A stretch of 64,000 nt of DNA from Pelomonas lactea (GCF_043555885.1 NZ_JBIGHX010000009.1:62001-126000), one strand, 5' to 3'; positions 35,501 to 43,612 are shown, counted from the stretch's first letter. The notes: generated from the sequence alone by a model not told the origin. Numbers and translations: made by a program.

Positions 35501-35831
35501 GCGCCAAGCAGCGGTGGCGAAGGCTTGACATAGCCAGGGCCTCTGGCGGGTAGCCCTGGTCGACTGTCTTGCTCAATGCCGGTATTGCGAACACGAAGGG
35601 AATGCTTTTCGCCGTGAACCACCATCTGGCCCACCAGCGGTCCCGGTTCTTCACTGGCGAGAACAGCCAGCGCGCCCAGCGGGCTTGCCAGGGCGTCAAG
35701 CGTGAGATCAGTGCGAGTTCTGCAGGCCGAAGATTGGCCTCGAAGTCGAGCGATTCGAAAAGCAAATGGCGAAACCAGCGCAGGCTGCCAGGAGGCGGCC
35801 CCATCGCGGAACTCACCGTCTCTTGGGCCAC
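32544..35831 (-). CDS. TPR-CHAT caspase-like protease
   Basis: A 1095-residue protein. The first ~600 residues are helical TPR-like repeats. The C-terminal ~300 form a CHAT (caspase HetF-associated) protease domain. The catalytic His is in IATHG (residue ~860) and the catalytic Cys in FISACVAGM (~908), counted from the GTG at 35831. That GTG overlaps the stop of the upstream DUF4384-like gene; an ATG nine codons later is an alternative. CHAT proteases act in bacterial cell death and defence, for example with gasdermin or CRISPR type III-E partners. No gasdermin or Cas gene is adjacent, so the substrate is unknown. It is the last gene of a three-gene set with the VirD4-like and DUF4384-like genes. 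Confidence 0.87.
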   Translation of the reverse strand: MAQETVSSAMGPPPGSLRWFRHLLFESLDFEANLRPAELALISRLTPWQARWARWLFSPVKNRDRWWARWWFTAKSIPFVFAIPALSKTVDQGYPPEALAMSSLRHRCLAQGGSRPPPAALATTAFIFTEMGHHETARSLFKRLLEPSGGGRFLRWLAFRQVATIPGSLVSQGELVAAHAFQTWVHEQSKDRYGCNHLYSLHALHELAELSIQMGQWEAGLKLLRQELDLRSANGCSRSIEALRAHASMAKTLRDSGNPDAALDHAEFVLETLRKRRKTRPDEREIRACVQMLLTRIRAGRVDESTQAQWEQLSVDRDRAKLNGYAGIATSLLPLSLELNARAVRLGGTEPAYRLIDALLSRPNVISGDADLVSALLSSASAIRDVGEVSRAQNIELQVLEALSAPTERIATYVHHGWFMSSRLGRALFKKMRDYERNVFSSRHSLEVVCDQVPVLRRLQFGQHIISRWSQDSQVRLELQRVLPAVRAITLVGLDELELERGGSRGWIAEGFRSFHEAWVSLCERCWHEEVLSGIAPLHGMETWIYCVGPGLAAGADEIPQARDDYVEARRQMTAVRMRVDDDSAGPPPLSVLKDLDPADLGTPHEVFRAARGALAMEDRAFAAMQWLQAMTPQQLVAAAGPSCIVLLDVINGTIRANVLRAKQALQTISLGALETLRADMAVSTVGYREAQAGLRDVIYATRLTPSALASVEAELEPEEAIEALRGHIRTTIWSPLVQALGAAVNVDLVTGTGLHALPLALGKPQGWKVRHFCGLAAYVRLRMPQDVGAPVQPWLPSQISIFTDEAEAGGRPIPFVNVEASIVGKLFAEARREHASVRAARHLGTPSTELRPCLQIATHGTVMETRSGGTTSQHGALRIDDAAGQILDAAAVMALSGDIREVFISACVAGMVGSSETGDPLGVVSSLQLKGAQTVVACLAPVSDFWMPLLVGGYWALRLEGTDPQSALTIAKLQLVERDWPEGFRQVAKEAYREGMQAILADTAAKTVEKRKGLERLLAGWPTSSEFRSRWFESDELADPGNSNKESLDPMDAGFQASVIKDVLEQIFDNREEPWQATARKAIEHLNAYTVCYG

Positions 35832-36802
35832 ACTTGGTACTCGAAGCGCATCAGCGAAAAAATCATGCCCGGCTTGGAAAGGCGCGCGGCCAGGAGATCC
35901 ATGAAGCTGTCCTGGAGCTCGGCATTGTCAGACGCGTCTTTGGGCATGCCCTCCAAATCGATAGGGGAAGCTGAGACGATGACTATCACGCGCCGCTGTC
36001 GGCCCATTTTGGGGGGCACCGTGAGCGCATGAAGGGTGGGGTCGGCAGGGATGCTGACGCAGCTCGCCGGCAGATGGGTCGCCGGCATCATTTGGCCGTA
36101 GGGAGCCGGATACGGCACCAGCGGCAGGAATTTTCGCTTCCCCGCATCTTCGACCTCCTGCACTGCCATGAAATGGCAGAAGCGGCTATTCCCCTTCAGC
36201 ACCTGCTGCAGCGAAATGCGAAAGGCGATCTGATCACCCTCATAAACTATTTCGTCTGGGTCAGCCGATTCCGGAAACGGGTGGGGTGCACCCGGCGGCA
36301 ACAGTCGATCATCCCCTTTGGACGCACGCGGGCGCTGGTGCCTCAAGCGAATAAGCTCGATCCTGTCCTGCCCAACTTCGTCGGCCCGGTGCCTTTTGGG
36401 GTTGAAGAACTCGTCCCAACGCGCGCCTTCTGCGAGGCCACCGCAACGGCCCCCACGCAGACGAAGCACCGCGCCAAAGGCGTCAGCGGACTCCTTGAGA
36501 GCGTCCAGCCAGCGTTGTCCCAGGTCTGCCTTTGGGTCGAGGTCTGCCGGCCTATTCATAGGACTGAAGAAGGCGATCAGAAACGAGCGCGCATGCTCTG
36601 CAGGCAGTTCTTGCAAACTTTTGCACCTGCTCAGGTCAGAAGGATGGAGGGCGCTGGGCGCAGCTGCGCGTTTCTGGATCCATGCGCATATCTCGGGGTC
36701 ATCTGGTTGCTTGCTTGTGTCCCGATTGGACGCCATCAGATCCGGATGCTTCTTGAGCAACTCGACCTTCTCCCTGAGTTCCACGATCGCAACCCTTGCC
36801 AT
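35813..36802 (-). CDS. DUF4384-like CHAT-associated protein
   Basis: A 329-residue soluble protein with GGGG before its ATG. The C-terminal half resembles the DUF4384 domain: YEGDQIAFRISLQQ, then KRKFLPLVPYP, MMPATHLPASCVSIP and VPPKMGRQRRVIVIVSASP. This domain is repeatedly found beside or fused to caspase-like and CHAT peptidases, where it is thought to be an adaptor. The N-terminal ~170 residues are unassigned. It overlaps the start of the CHAT gene by 19 nt, so the two are coupled. Confidence 0.65.
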   Translation of the reverse strand: MARVAIVELREKVELLKKHPDLMASNRDTSKQPDDPEICAWIQKRAAAPSALHPSDLSRCKSLQELPAEHARSFLIAFFSPMNRPADLDPKADLGQRWLDALKESADAFGAVLRLRGGRCGGLAEGARWDEFFNPKRHRADEVGQDRIELIRLRHQRPRASKGDDRLLPPGAPHPFPESADPDEIVYEGDQIAFRISLQQVLKGNSRFCHFMAVQEVEDAGKRKFLPLVPYPAPYGQMMPATHLPASCVSIPADPTLHALTVPPKMGRQRRVIVIVSASPIDLEGMPKDASDNAELQDSFMDLLAARLSKPGMIFSLMRFEYQVWPKRR

Positions 36803-36870
36803 CAGCCCCTCTTGCCATCTTGTCGTATGCGCTCATCTTCCAATGGCGCAACCGCACTTGCAAGGGCGGG

Positions 36871-38217
36871 TCAGCGGCGACGCGCTGTGTAGTAGGGGCT
36901 AGGATCGAAGCGACCCTTGAACAAGGCGTCGCTGAGGTAGTCCAACTTGCGGGCGACAAAGGTTCGATGACCGGGAAGGTGGACCGCCATCTCTTCGTCG
37001 CCAAGCGCGAAGAGCTTTGTCGCGTCGATATCACCCAGTTGCTGAGCCACTTCGTGAGCGGCCGCTTCAGACGCGTTGCCGAAGTTGAGGAGCGCTGAGT
37101 TCTCCAAGATGGTGGCGTAGTCGGTGGGCCACATGCCGCGCAGCTGGGCGACGCTCTGCAAGCAGATTGCAACCTTCGCACCGAAGCCGCGCAGCAGGGT
37201 CACGGCTACCTTCACGGCTGGTAGGGGACCGATCTGCGCCAGTTCGTCTAGAACGATGAGGGTGGGTTGCGTGGGGCGCGTCTGGCGCCGGGCGATTGCC
37301 ATCAGTGCGCGGCCAAGAAGCACACGCAGCACCGCGGCGTGGCTAGCTAGGCGCTCGGCGGGCATCACAACGAAGATCGAGTCCCGAGCCTCTGGGTCGG
37401 ACAGCGTGGCGATCTTGAAGTCACTCGCCGAAGTGGCCTGCTGGATGCGAGGGCTGCTGAAAACGCGCATCAAGCTAAGGGCCTCGCTACGAATGGACAT
37501 GCGCACCTTCTCCTCGGCCTCGAGGAGGTTGCCGAACTCCTCATGGATGTAGGGCGTGAAGCGGGCGTGTTGCGCGTGGGTGTCCAGGATGACTGCAAGT
37601 CGGTAGGTCAGATCGTGCGCGCACAGCAGGCGCCATACACCACCCAGGCTGCGGTCTTCGGGAGGGACTCCGGCCACATAGCGAGCAGCCCAGGCGACCC
37701 AGGCGATGGCCGCAGCGATGAGACCCAGGGCGCCGGAGCGCCAGAACGGATCTGGTAGGTTGGGCGGCGCCGGGCCGGCGAGGTCCTCAGCAAGAGTCAT
37801 GCAGTCGTCGGCGAAGTCCTCGTGCTCCGGGTCCAGTTCGTCGATGGGATTGCAGCGCGCGGGCGTGAAGCCTCGTTCAGCAAACGCCATGGCCTGCAGT
37901 CCAAAAGGGTTGAACACGTGGACCTGTTGGCCAAGTTCGCGCCGGTGGCGTGCGCATACCAGCGCGTTCTCGCCCTTTATGTCAACGACAAGCGCCGCGC
38001 CGTCATGAGTAAGCAGCCACGGCATTACGCATGAGCGATTTTTGCCCGTGCCGCTGCGGGCCACGACGACAAGGTGGCCCTCTTGCCCGTCGTGAATCTC
38101 GCCTGAGGGGTGACCGGTAGGGTGGGACAACGGCCGCGCAAGGAAGCCAGGCGGTCTTTGCTGACGTTGCTGCCAGGCCAGGAGCAGCCCATGTTGAGAA
38201 GGTGGAGGTGGCTGCAT
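36871..38217 (-). CDS. VirD4/TraG-family coupling-type ATPase
   Basis: 448 residues from ATG 38217; the open frame extends further but without family sequence. Walker A is ARSGTGKNRS at ~53-62 and Walker B TLIVLDELAQIG at ~328-339, followed by the family-typical LLRGFGAKVAICLQSVAQL and ENSALLNFGN. The two N-terminal membrane helices of classic VirD4 are absent, so it resembles the short, soluble TraG-like ATPases. Coupling proteins feed DNA or proteins to type IV secretion channels. No other conjugation gene (relaxase, VirB) is on the island. It lies 68 bp upstream of the DUF4384-CHAT pair, so a non-conjugative role is worth considering. Confidence 0.88.
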   Translation of the reverse strand: MQPPPPSQHGLLLAWQQRQQRPPGFLARPLSHPTGHPSGEIHDGQEGHLVVVARSGTGKNRSCVMPWLLTHDGAALVVDIKGENALVCARHRRELGQQVHVFNPFGLQAMAFAERGFTPARCNPIDELDPEHEDFADDCMTLAEDLAGPAPPNLPDPFWRSGALGLIAAAIAWVAWAARYVAGVPPEDRSLGGVWRLLCAHDLTYRLAVILDTHAQHARFTPYIHEEFGNLLEAEEKVRMSIRSEALSLMRVFSSPRIQQATSASDFKIATLSDPEARDSIFVVMPAERLASHAAVLRVLLGRALMAIARRQTRPTQPTLIVLDELAQIGPLPAVKVAVTLLRGFGAKVAICLQSVAQLRGMWPTDYATILENSALLNFGNASEAAAHEVAQQLGDIDATKLFALGDEEMAVHLPGHRTFVARKLDYLSDALFKGRFDPSPYYTARRR

Positions 38218-38353
38218 GCTTCTTGGACGCCGGTCAAAAGCTGACCAGCTTGCATCAGGTGGTTCCCAAAGCGTTTGGGAGGTTCTCGACGTGCAATAGC
38301 GATGCGGCAACCCAATGAGCCGACGTCTCCAACAAACCATCGAGGTACTCACC

Positions 38354-38923
38354 ATGCTTGATCTAATGACCCGGCTCACCAGCAAGGGCCTCAAGGCCAT
38401 CGCTGCTGCTGTCAACCCGCCCCTGGCAGCCATGCCCGAGCGGCCGCAGGCCGGCAACGTCGTGATGCTGCGTGCCACCGAGCAGCCCGAAAGTGCTCCG
38501 CGTCGTCCGGTTTCCGCCGCCCTGCAGGACGACCCGATGTTCAAGGACCTGTGCGACGCCGACTATGAGGCCCTGGGCTTCCGGGACGGTACGCGCGTTC
38601 CCGACCACGAAGGTCTGGATCAGGGCTGCGCGCGCATCCGTGCGCGCGCTCGGCTGGTCTTCGATCACATGGTGCAGGCACGCATTGCGTGGCTGGACGA
38701 GTCTGAGCTACAGCAACTCGCCGTGGGGCAGCAGGGCAGCGCACTGGGCTGCGAACGCATGCGCGCTCAGTCCAACGCATGGCGCCGTGACATCGAGACG
38801 ATCAAGCAACAGCGTGAGCTGGCGGGCGAGCACCAGGGTTGGATCGAGCCGCTGGTCGTCGATTACCGTGCCGGCTTTCAGCGCGCGCTGCGGGGCGCCA
38901 TCAACGCGCAGTGGCTGCGCTGA
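38354..38923 (+). CDS. Hypothetical helical protein
   Basis: 189 residues, divergent from the VirD4-like gene. The start MLDLMTRLTSKGLKAIAAAVNPPL could be a short amphipathic membrane anchor. The rest is helical and charged (ARIRARARLVFDHMVQARIAWLDESELQQL). It is followed 17 bp later by a membrane protein on the same strand. No family recognised. Confidence 0.65.
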   Translation: MLDLMTRLTSKGLKAIAAAVNPPLAAMPERPQAGNVVMLRATEQPESAPRRPVSAALQDDPMFKDLCDADYEALGFRDGTRVPDHEGLDQGCARIRARARLVFDHMVQARIAWLDESELQQLAVGQQGSALGCERMRAQSNAWRRDIETIKQQRELAGEHQGWIEPLVVDYRAGFQRALRGAINAQWLR

Positions 38924-38940
38924 ACCGAGAGGGCGTCATC

Positions 38941-39849
38941 ATGAACATGCTCTCTTCCCAGGGACCGCTGCACGACCCCACAGCGCGGCAGCGGCGGCTG
39001 GTGCTCATCCTGGCAATTCAACTGCCGGTTCTGGTCTGGCTCGTTTCGTCTTACGTGCTGGCCACCGGCGTGTTCGGGCTGTCGCAGCTTGCCGCGTTGG
39101 GCGTCGCGGCGGGGCTTGGCTACGTCGTGTTGTTGGTGGAGCTGGTGCTCGTCCTTTCGCCGCGGCACTGGGCCACCCTGACCGCGCGCCTCCTGCTGAC
39201 GGTGTTGATGTCGGCACTTGGCGCGCTTGCGGTCGACGTCGTCATCTTCCGCGCAGACATCGACGCCCGCCTGCGCGAGCAGAAGGTCACTGCTCTGCAG
39301 CAAGAGCAGGCTGTCGAGTTGCGGGGCCGTCAGGAGCCTGTGGAGCAAGCAACGACTGCCTGGCAAGCAGCACTGCGTGCCATGGATGACGAAGCCACCG
39401 GTCGCGGCGGTGGGCCTCGTGGCTGCGGCGAAGTCTGCCGACATCTGAAGGAGCAGGTCTCCATGCGTCGGGATGAACTGGATGAGGCGCGAACCGCGCT
39501 GGCCACTGCCCAAGCCAAGGCCGAGCAGGCAGTGCAGGCTCTGCGGGCCTCGCCTGACGCGGCGGCCGACGCAGGGTTGCTGCACCGGTGGACCGCGTTG
39601 CACGGCTTCGTGCTCGAGCATCCCGGCACGGCACTCGTTTGGGCAGCGCTCTTCTTGGCTGTGATGCTCATCGAGGCCGCCCTCGTCCTGGCAAAACTGG
39701 CCGGCGGGCGAACCTTGCAGGAGCAGCTCGATCAGATGCGCAACGAAGTCCGCCTCGAGCAGGCTCGCCGCCAACGCGCCGTGCTATGTGAGCCGCACGA
39801 CCTCACGCGGCCACAGGCGTCGGAGCGACGCGGCCGCGCCCTGAATTGA
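38941..39849 (+). CDS. DUF4407-like membrane protein with periplasmic coiled coil
   Basis: A 302-residue protein with three N-terminal membrane helices (LVLILAIQLPVLVWLVSSYV; LAALGVAAGLGYVVLLVELVLVL; LLLTVLMSALGALAVDVVIF). A long coiled coil (~100-210) and a fourth helix (TALVWAALFLAVMLIEAALVLA) follow, then a basic tail. The layout resembles DUF4407 proteins found on mobile elements. GAGG precedes the ATG. The function is unknown. It belongs to the + strand gene series starting at 38354. Confidence 0.65.
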   Translation: MNMLSSQGPLHDPTARQRRLVLILAIQLPVLVWLVSSYVLATGVFGLSQLAALGVAAGLGYVVLLVELVLVLSPRHWATLTARLLLTVLMSALGALAVDVVIFRADIDARLREQKVTALQQEQAVELRGRQEPVEQATTAWQAALRAMDDEATGRGGGPRGCGEVCRHLKEQVSMRRDELDEARTALATAQAKAEQAVQALRASPDAAADAGLLHRWTALHGFVLEHPGTALVWAALFLAVMLIEAALVLAKLAGGRTLQEQLDQMRNEVRLEQARRQRAVLCEPHDLTRPQASERRGRALN

Positions 39850-39973
39850 GACCGCTTAAGCCGCGCCATCTAGCACCGCTCTGGCCTAACCGACTTGGGC
39901 GCGGCGCACGATACAACTAGCCAACTAGCGCCGTAGGGCACTGAACAAGACCTGATACGCAAAGGAGAAGTAC

Positions 39974-40927
39974 ATGTCCCTTCCCCAAGTCCCGGAGCCT
40001 AGCTTGGAGGCGGTCGGGCAATACCTGAACAAGTTCAGGGTGACGCCCACGGCGCCGCAGGACACCGCCGTCAAGCCCAATAGCGAGCCAAAGTACAAGT
40101 CTCCGAAAGAGGACGTATGGCGCCGTCGTGTGGTTTGGACTGCGTTGCCCATCGGAATCTTCTTCGCAACCTGCGCCGTGCTCAGCCTAGTGCTGCAGCG
40201 CTCGGTTGCACCTTTGCATGTCGGCAGTCACCTCCTGGTGGAGTTGGCCCTCCAGTGGGTTCCCGACGCCTACCCCCTGGCAGCTCTCCACAACTTCGCC
40301 TTGGCCCTGGTAGCCGCCGGCTTGGCAGTGGCGGCCTCCGGTGGCCATATGGAGGTTCCGGGTACGCCGCACCGAGCCGAAACGATCGTGTCGCGGCGCA
40401 CCGCGCGCTTCGCTGCCCCACAGCTTCTGACGTTCTTGGTGCTGGCGGTCGTCGGCATTGCGCTACATATGCACGAATGGGCGTTTCTGGCCGCGGTGGC
40501 AGAAGGCGTTGCCTTCGTCTGCTTGTTGGGCGCGGTGGCCATTCTGTGGGTCCCGGTGCTGCGCATGTTCCTCGTAGTGGAGCGGGACAGCGAACACGAT
40601 GGTCTCACGAATCGACTGATCGTTGGCCACGGAAGTGGATGGCGGCACGGCACCTGCATCGTCCTACACGACCAGATCCTCGAAGTGGACAGCTTCGCTG
40701 GCGTCCTTGAAGCGTGCTTCGGACTTCGCAGCCTCCGGGTGGTGTTCTGTGACGCCGATGGGCTAGAGAAGGTCATCGTGCTGCGAGCTTTGGGCTCGGC
40801 AGAGCTTGTCAACAACATTGAGCACCTCCTTAAGGGGCAGTTCCGTAGCGCTCGAGGCACTGCAGCGATCCGTAGCGGCAGCCCCCTGATACCCAATCAA
40901 ACAACGAACAACATCTTCAATCGGTGA
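39974..40927 (+). CDS. Hypothetical multi-spanning membrane protein
   Basis: A 317-residue protein with AAAGGAG at ideal distance from the ATG. The N-terminal ~48 residues are polar. Four hydrophobic helices then lie between ~52 and ~205 (PIGIFFATCAVLSLVL; NFALALVAAGLAVAAS; LLTFLVLAVVGIALHM; FVCLLGAVAILWVPVL). A cytoplasmic domain of about 110 residues ends in an Asn-rich tail. No family recognised. Confidence 0.65.
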   Translation: MSLPQVPEPSLEAVGQYLNKFRVTPTAPQDTAVKPNSEPKYKSPKEDVWRRRVVWTALPIGIFFATCAVLSLVLQRSVAPLHVGSHLLVELALQWVPDAYPLAALHNFALALVAAGLAVAASGGHMEVPGTPHRAETIVSRRTARFAAPQLLTFLVLAVVGIALHMHEWAFLAAVAEGVAFVCLLGAVAILWVPVLRMFLVVERDSEHDGLTNRLIVGHGSGWRHGTCIVLHDQILEVDSFAGVLEACFGLRSLRVVFCDADGLEKVIVLRALGSAELVNNIEHLLKGQFRSARGTAAIRSGSPLIPNQTTNNIFNR

Positions 40928-40989
40928 TTCAAGCCTCGCGTTCCCTTCCCAGACATTCACCTCCACGCAATCTCTTCTGAAGGACCATC

Positions 40990-41412
40990 ATGACCAACCC
41001 TCTCGATTACTACTATGACCATTGCGCAGAAAGCGCGCCTGAGGTCGGCCACTACGTAGGCTTCCTGACTGGCGCGACTGCGGCTGCACCGTTTGCCGCT
41101 GCCACTGTGGGCGAGTCCGGCGTTCCCTTTGCCTGGGGACCGGGGCAGATCGCAACTGCCGCAGCGGGCGCAGCCGCCTACGAACTCGGCAGCCAGGTCG
41201 GCACAGCGGCTGGCGCCGACCTGTTCGAACGTGCGTGCAATCTGGCGATGGACGCTGGGCACAGCATAGCCACGAACCTCGGTGACTGGGTCAACAACCA
41301 CTTAGATGGAGGCGCACAAGATGCGGCGTCACACGATTCTTCGCACGGAGGTGGCAGCTCGGGCCACTCAGACGCAGGTCACTACGGCGGCGACATGGGG
41401 GGGGGCATCTAG
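40990..41412 (+). CDS. Small Gly/Ala/His-rich protein ending in a G9 tract
   Basis: A 140-residue protein. The first half is rich in Ala/Gly/Thr (FLTGATAAAPFAAATVGESG...IATAAAGAAAYELGSQVG), as in glycine-zipper helices. The second half is a Ser/His/Gly/Asp-rich tail (HDSSHGGGSSGHSDAGHYGG). AGGACC stands a few bases before the ATG. The last codons lie in a run of nine G (41397-41405), so slippage could change the C-terminus. It resembles the small Gly-rich protein at 30425-30742 in composition only. Confidence 0.6.
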   Translation: MTNPLDYYYDHCAESAPEVGHYVGFLTGATAAAPFAAATVGESGVPFAWGPGQIATAAAGAAAYELGSQVGTAAGADLFERACNLAMDAGHSIATNLGDWVNNHLDGGAQDAASHDSSHGGGSSGHSDAGHYGGDMGGGI

Positions 41413-41467
41413 TTCATTGGAGCTCGCGGAACGAGGCCAGACTGCCGAATCCGAACGGCTGCCCCCA

Positions 41468-41497
41468 GCGGCGGATTCAACCGGTCATCGCAACACA
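41468..41497 (+). repeat. IS30 left inverted repeat
   Basis: Starts GCGGCGGATTCAACCGGTC and ends CGCAACACA. It includes the transposase stop codon (41477-41479). Confidence 0.85.
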
Positions 41498-42637
41498 TTC
41501 GCTGAATCGCTCAGCGGGCGTTTGGAAGCCGAGCGTCTTGCGCGGCCTCTCGTTCAATTGTCTAGCGATCGCGTTGAGCTGGTGCTGCGAGTAGCCCGAG
41601 ATGTCGATGCCCTTGGGCAGGTACTGCCTGAGCAATCCATTGGTGTTCTCGTTGCTGCCCCGCTGCCAAGGGCTTTGTGGGTCACAGAAGTAGACCTGGA
41701 TGTCGGTGGCCAGCGTGAATCGCTTGTGCCCATGCATCTCGGTACCTCGGTCCCAGGTGAGAGATTTGTAGAGCTCCTGCGGCAGCTTGCGGGCATGCTT
41801 GATGAGCGCATTGACAACCGTCTGCGAGTCCTTGCCGTCTAGTTTCACCAGCATCACGTATCGCGTCTGACGCTCGACCAGCGTCGCGATCTGGCTGTTG
41901 CCGCTGCCGAAGACCAGGTCACCTTCCCAATGCCCAGGTACCGCGCGGTCCTCGGCTGACGCAGGCCGCTCGCTGATCGAGACCGCGTCGACGATCTGGC
42001 CATGGATCGCTGTCTTCTGGGTGTACGAACGAGAGCGCCGCATGCCGCGCGTGCGCCGCAAATGCTCCAGCAGCTCCTTCTTCAAGGCGCCGCGCGCTTG
42101 AATGAACAGGCTGCGGTAGATCGTCTCGTGTGACACGTGAAGGCGCTGGTCGTTCGGATAAGTATGCTTGAGCCAGCCAGCGATCTGCTCGGGCGACCAC
42201 AGCATCCGAAGCATGTCCGACACGACACGAGCCAGCGCTCGGTTCTTGGCCAGCTTGCAGAGCTTCGGCCGCAGGGCGCGCTCCCATGCAGCCTGGTCTG
42301 CCAAGGTTGCTCGATAGCCGTGCTGGCCACCGTTGCGACCAATCTCCCGACTGATGGTCGACGGCGCTCTGCCGAGGCGAGCAGCAATTGAACGCATCGA
42401 CTGGCCAAGCGTCAGCGCACGTGAGATTTCTTCTCGTTCTGCCAGCGTCAGCGCTGTCGCGCAGCGGCGACGCTCAGGCGGTCGAATACCGCCCGTCTTC
42501 GACAGGATGCCCTGGATCGAGTTGTGCGGCCGATCAAACAGCTTGCCGATCTCATGAAGCGTCCAGCCGTCCTTCCAGCGCTCCCACATCAATGCCTTTT
42601 GCGCGGCGGTGTAGTACGTCCGCGTCCGGTACTTCAT
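41477..42637 (-). CDS. IS30-family transposase
   Basis: 386 residues from ATG 42637. The N-terminal helix-turn-helix parts (MWERWKDGWTLHEIGKLF and MRSIAARLGRAPSTISREI) are typical of IS30. The DDE catalytic residues are in HWEGDLV, LTWDRGTEM and NENTNGLLRQYLP. The length is normal and the frame has no break, so the element may be active. A 43-residue in-frame extension upstream of ATG 42637 overlaps the right inverted repeat and is not counted. Confidence 0.95.
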   Translation of the reverse strand: MKYRTRTYYTAAQKALMWERWKDGWTLHEIGKLFDRPHNSIQGILSKTGGIRPPERRRCATALTLAEREEISRALTLGQSMRSIAARLGRAPSTISREIGRNGGQHGYRATLADQAAWERALRPKLCKLAKNRALARVVSDMLRMLWSPEQIAGWLKHTYPNDQRLHVSHETIYRSLFIQARGALKKELLEHLRRTRGMRRSRSYTQKTAIHGQIVDAVSISERPASAEDRAVPGHWEGDLVFGSGNSQIATLVERQTRYVMLVKLDGKDSQTVVNALIKHARKLPQELYKSLTWDRGTEMHGHKRFTLATDIQVYFCDPQSPWQRGSNENTNGLLRQYLPKGIDISGYSQHQLNAIARQLNERPRKTLGFQTPAERFSECVAMTG

Positions 42638-42670
42638 CTGCAACACTCCTTCTGCATTAGCAGTGGTAAG

Positions 42671-42700
42671 TGTGTTGCGCCGACCGATTGAATCCGCCGC
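42671..42700 (-). repeat. IS30 right inverted repeat
   Basis: TGTGTTGCGCCGACCGATTG and the next 10 bases form the complement of the left repeat, with three mismatches. Confidence 0.85.
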
Positions 42701-42904
42701 CTGAAGCTGCCGTCGTACCGCGCCCGGCAATTCTTCAGCGGTAGCCCTCGAGGCCATCACGTTCGATCACACCGCGGGTGATGGTCACAAAGCTATCAAT
42801 GATCTGCATTGCAGAGTCCAAGTCCCGGTGAAAGTGGGGCACGCGATTCGGACATCGCGCTGCATCGGATTCTGCACATGAAGGCTCCACCTAGAATGGG
42901 AGCC

Positions 42905-43291
42905 ATGCTGATTGGCCGTCGCCTCAGAGGCCTCACGTCATGGATCGCGTGTTTCGCGATCCTGCTGAGCGCGCTCGCGCCGACGTTGTCACATGCCTTC
43001 CACGGTGATGTGCCGTCAGGATGGGCCGAGATCTGCAGTGCCACCGGCGCCAAGCTGATCAAGCTCGATGAGCCGGGCAAGTCGACCGATCAAGGTTCTG
43101 GCGGGCAGGCCATGAAGCACTGCCCCTACTGCTCCACGCATACGACCGTGCTGGGTCTGCCACCCGCAGCGCCGGCTGGCTTGATGCTGGACACACTCGC
43201 CCTTCATGTCCCCGAACTGTTCCTGGCCGCGCCACGGACGCTGTTCGCCTGGGCCAGCGCTCAACCGCGCGCACCTCCCCTGAACGCCTGA
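42905..43291 (+). CDS. DUF2946-type small protein
   Basis: About 128 residues. A signal-anchor helix comes first (LTSWIACFAILLSALAPTLSHA). A C-terminal CPYC motif in MKHCPYCSTHTTV is the mark of DUF2946, a family often found near copper-resistance and TonB genes. The start is uncertain; ATGs at 42878, 42896 and 42905 are all possible. No copper-resistance gene follows, so the original neighbours may have been lost. Confidence 0.7.
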   Translation: MLIGRRLRGLTSWIACFAILLSALAPTLSHAFHGDVPSGWAEICSATGAKLIKLDEPGKSTDQGSGGQAMKHCPYCSTHTTVLGLPPAAPAGLMLDTLALHVPELFLAAPRTLFAWASAQPRAPPLNA

Positions 43292-43397
43292 GCTTCGAAG
43301 AGCGCTGAGTCGCGGGCGCGTTGCGCTCGACCAGCGCCCATTCGTTGATCGCCCGCGGCCGCACATGGCGGCGCGCGCGAGCTTCAGGAGCAAGTCC

Positions 43398-43502
43398 ATG
43401 TCATGGATCGAGCGCGCGTTGCGCGCAATGACGCACTTCAACATCGGCGCGACGCTGGCCGTGGTGGCCTGGCTGCTGTATCGCAGCGGGTGGGTCGCAT
43501 GA
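43398..43502 (+). CDS. 34-residue single-pass membrane peptide
   Basis: A short frame, MSWIERALRAMTHFNIGATL followed by a hydrophobic stretch (AVVAWLLYRSGWVA). AGGAG lies 7 bases before the ATG, and its stop overlaps the next start as ATGA. An amphipathic segment followed by a membrane helix is visible. Unknown function. Confidence 0.45.
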   Translation: MSWIERALRAMTHFNIGATLAVVAWLLYRSGWVA

Positions 43503-43612
43503 GGCGCGCCAGTCAACTCGAGGCCCTCTACTGGCAGGAGACGGGCGCGGCACTGCGCGCCCTGGTCGCGCTGGTTGTCGTGCCGACTATAGGGCGCTGC
43601 GTGGCGAGGTAA
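43499..43612 (+). CDS. 37-residue peptide coupled to the previous one
   Basis: MRRASQLEALYWQETGAALR followed by ALVALVVVPTIGRCVAR. It starts within the stop of the preceding small frame (ATGA at 43499-43502). One hydrophobic segment; no family recognised. It could instead be the remnant of a larger membrane protein. Confidence 0.35.
   Translation: MRRASQLEALYWQETGAALRALVALVVVPTIGRCVAR

Larger units (their letters stand above)
41468..42700 (-). mobile_element. IS30-family insertion sequence
   Basis: About 1.23 kb bounded by 30-bp inverted repeats (41468-41497 and 42671-42700) that match at 27 of 30 positions. It carries one intact IS30-type transposase. No clear flanking duplication was found. 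It lies between the gene ending at 41412 and the DUF2946 gene. Confidence 0.9.

Noticed and set aside
36871..41412. Conjugative type IV secretion region
   Set aside because: Only a VirD4-like ATPase is present; no relaxase, VirB4, VirB6 or pilin homologues were found.
43403..43498. In-frame extension of the 37-residue peptide
   Set aside because: Its sequence is the shadow of the better-supported 34-residue frame, which has the ribosome site.
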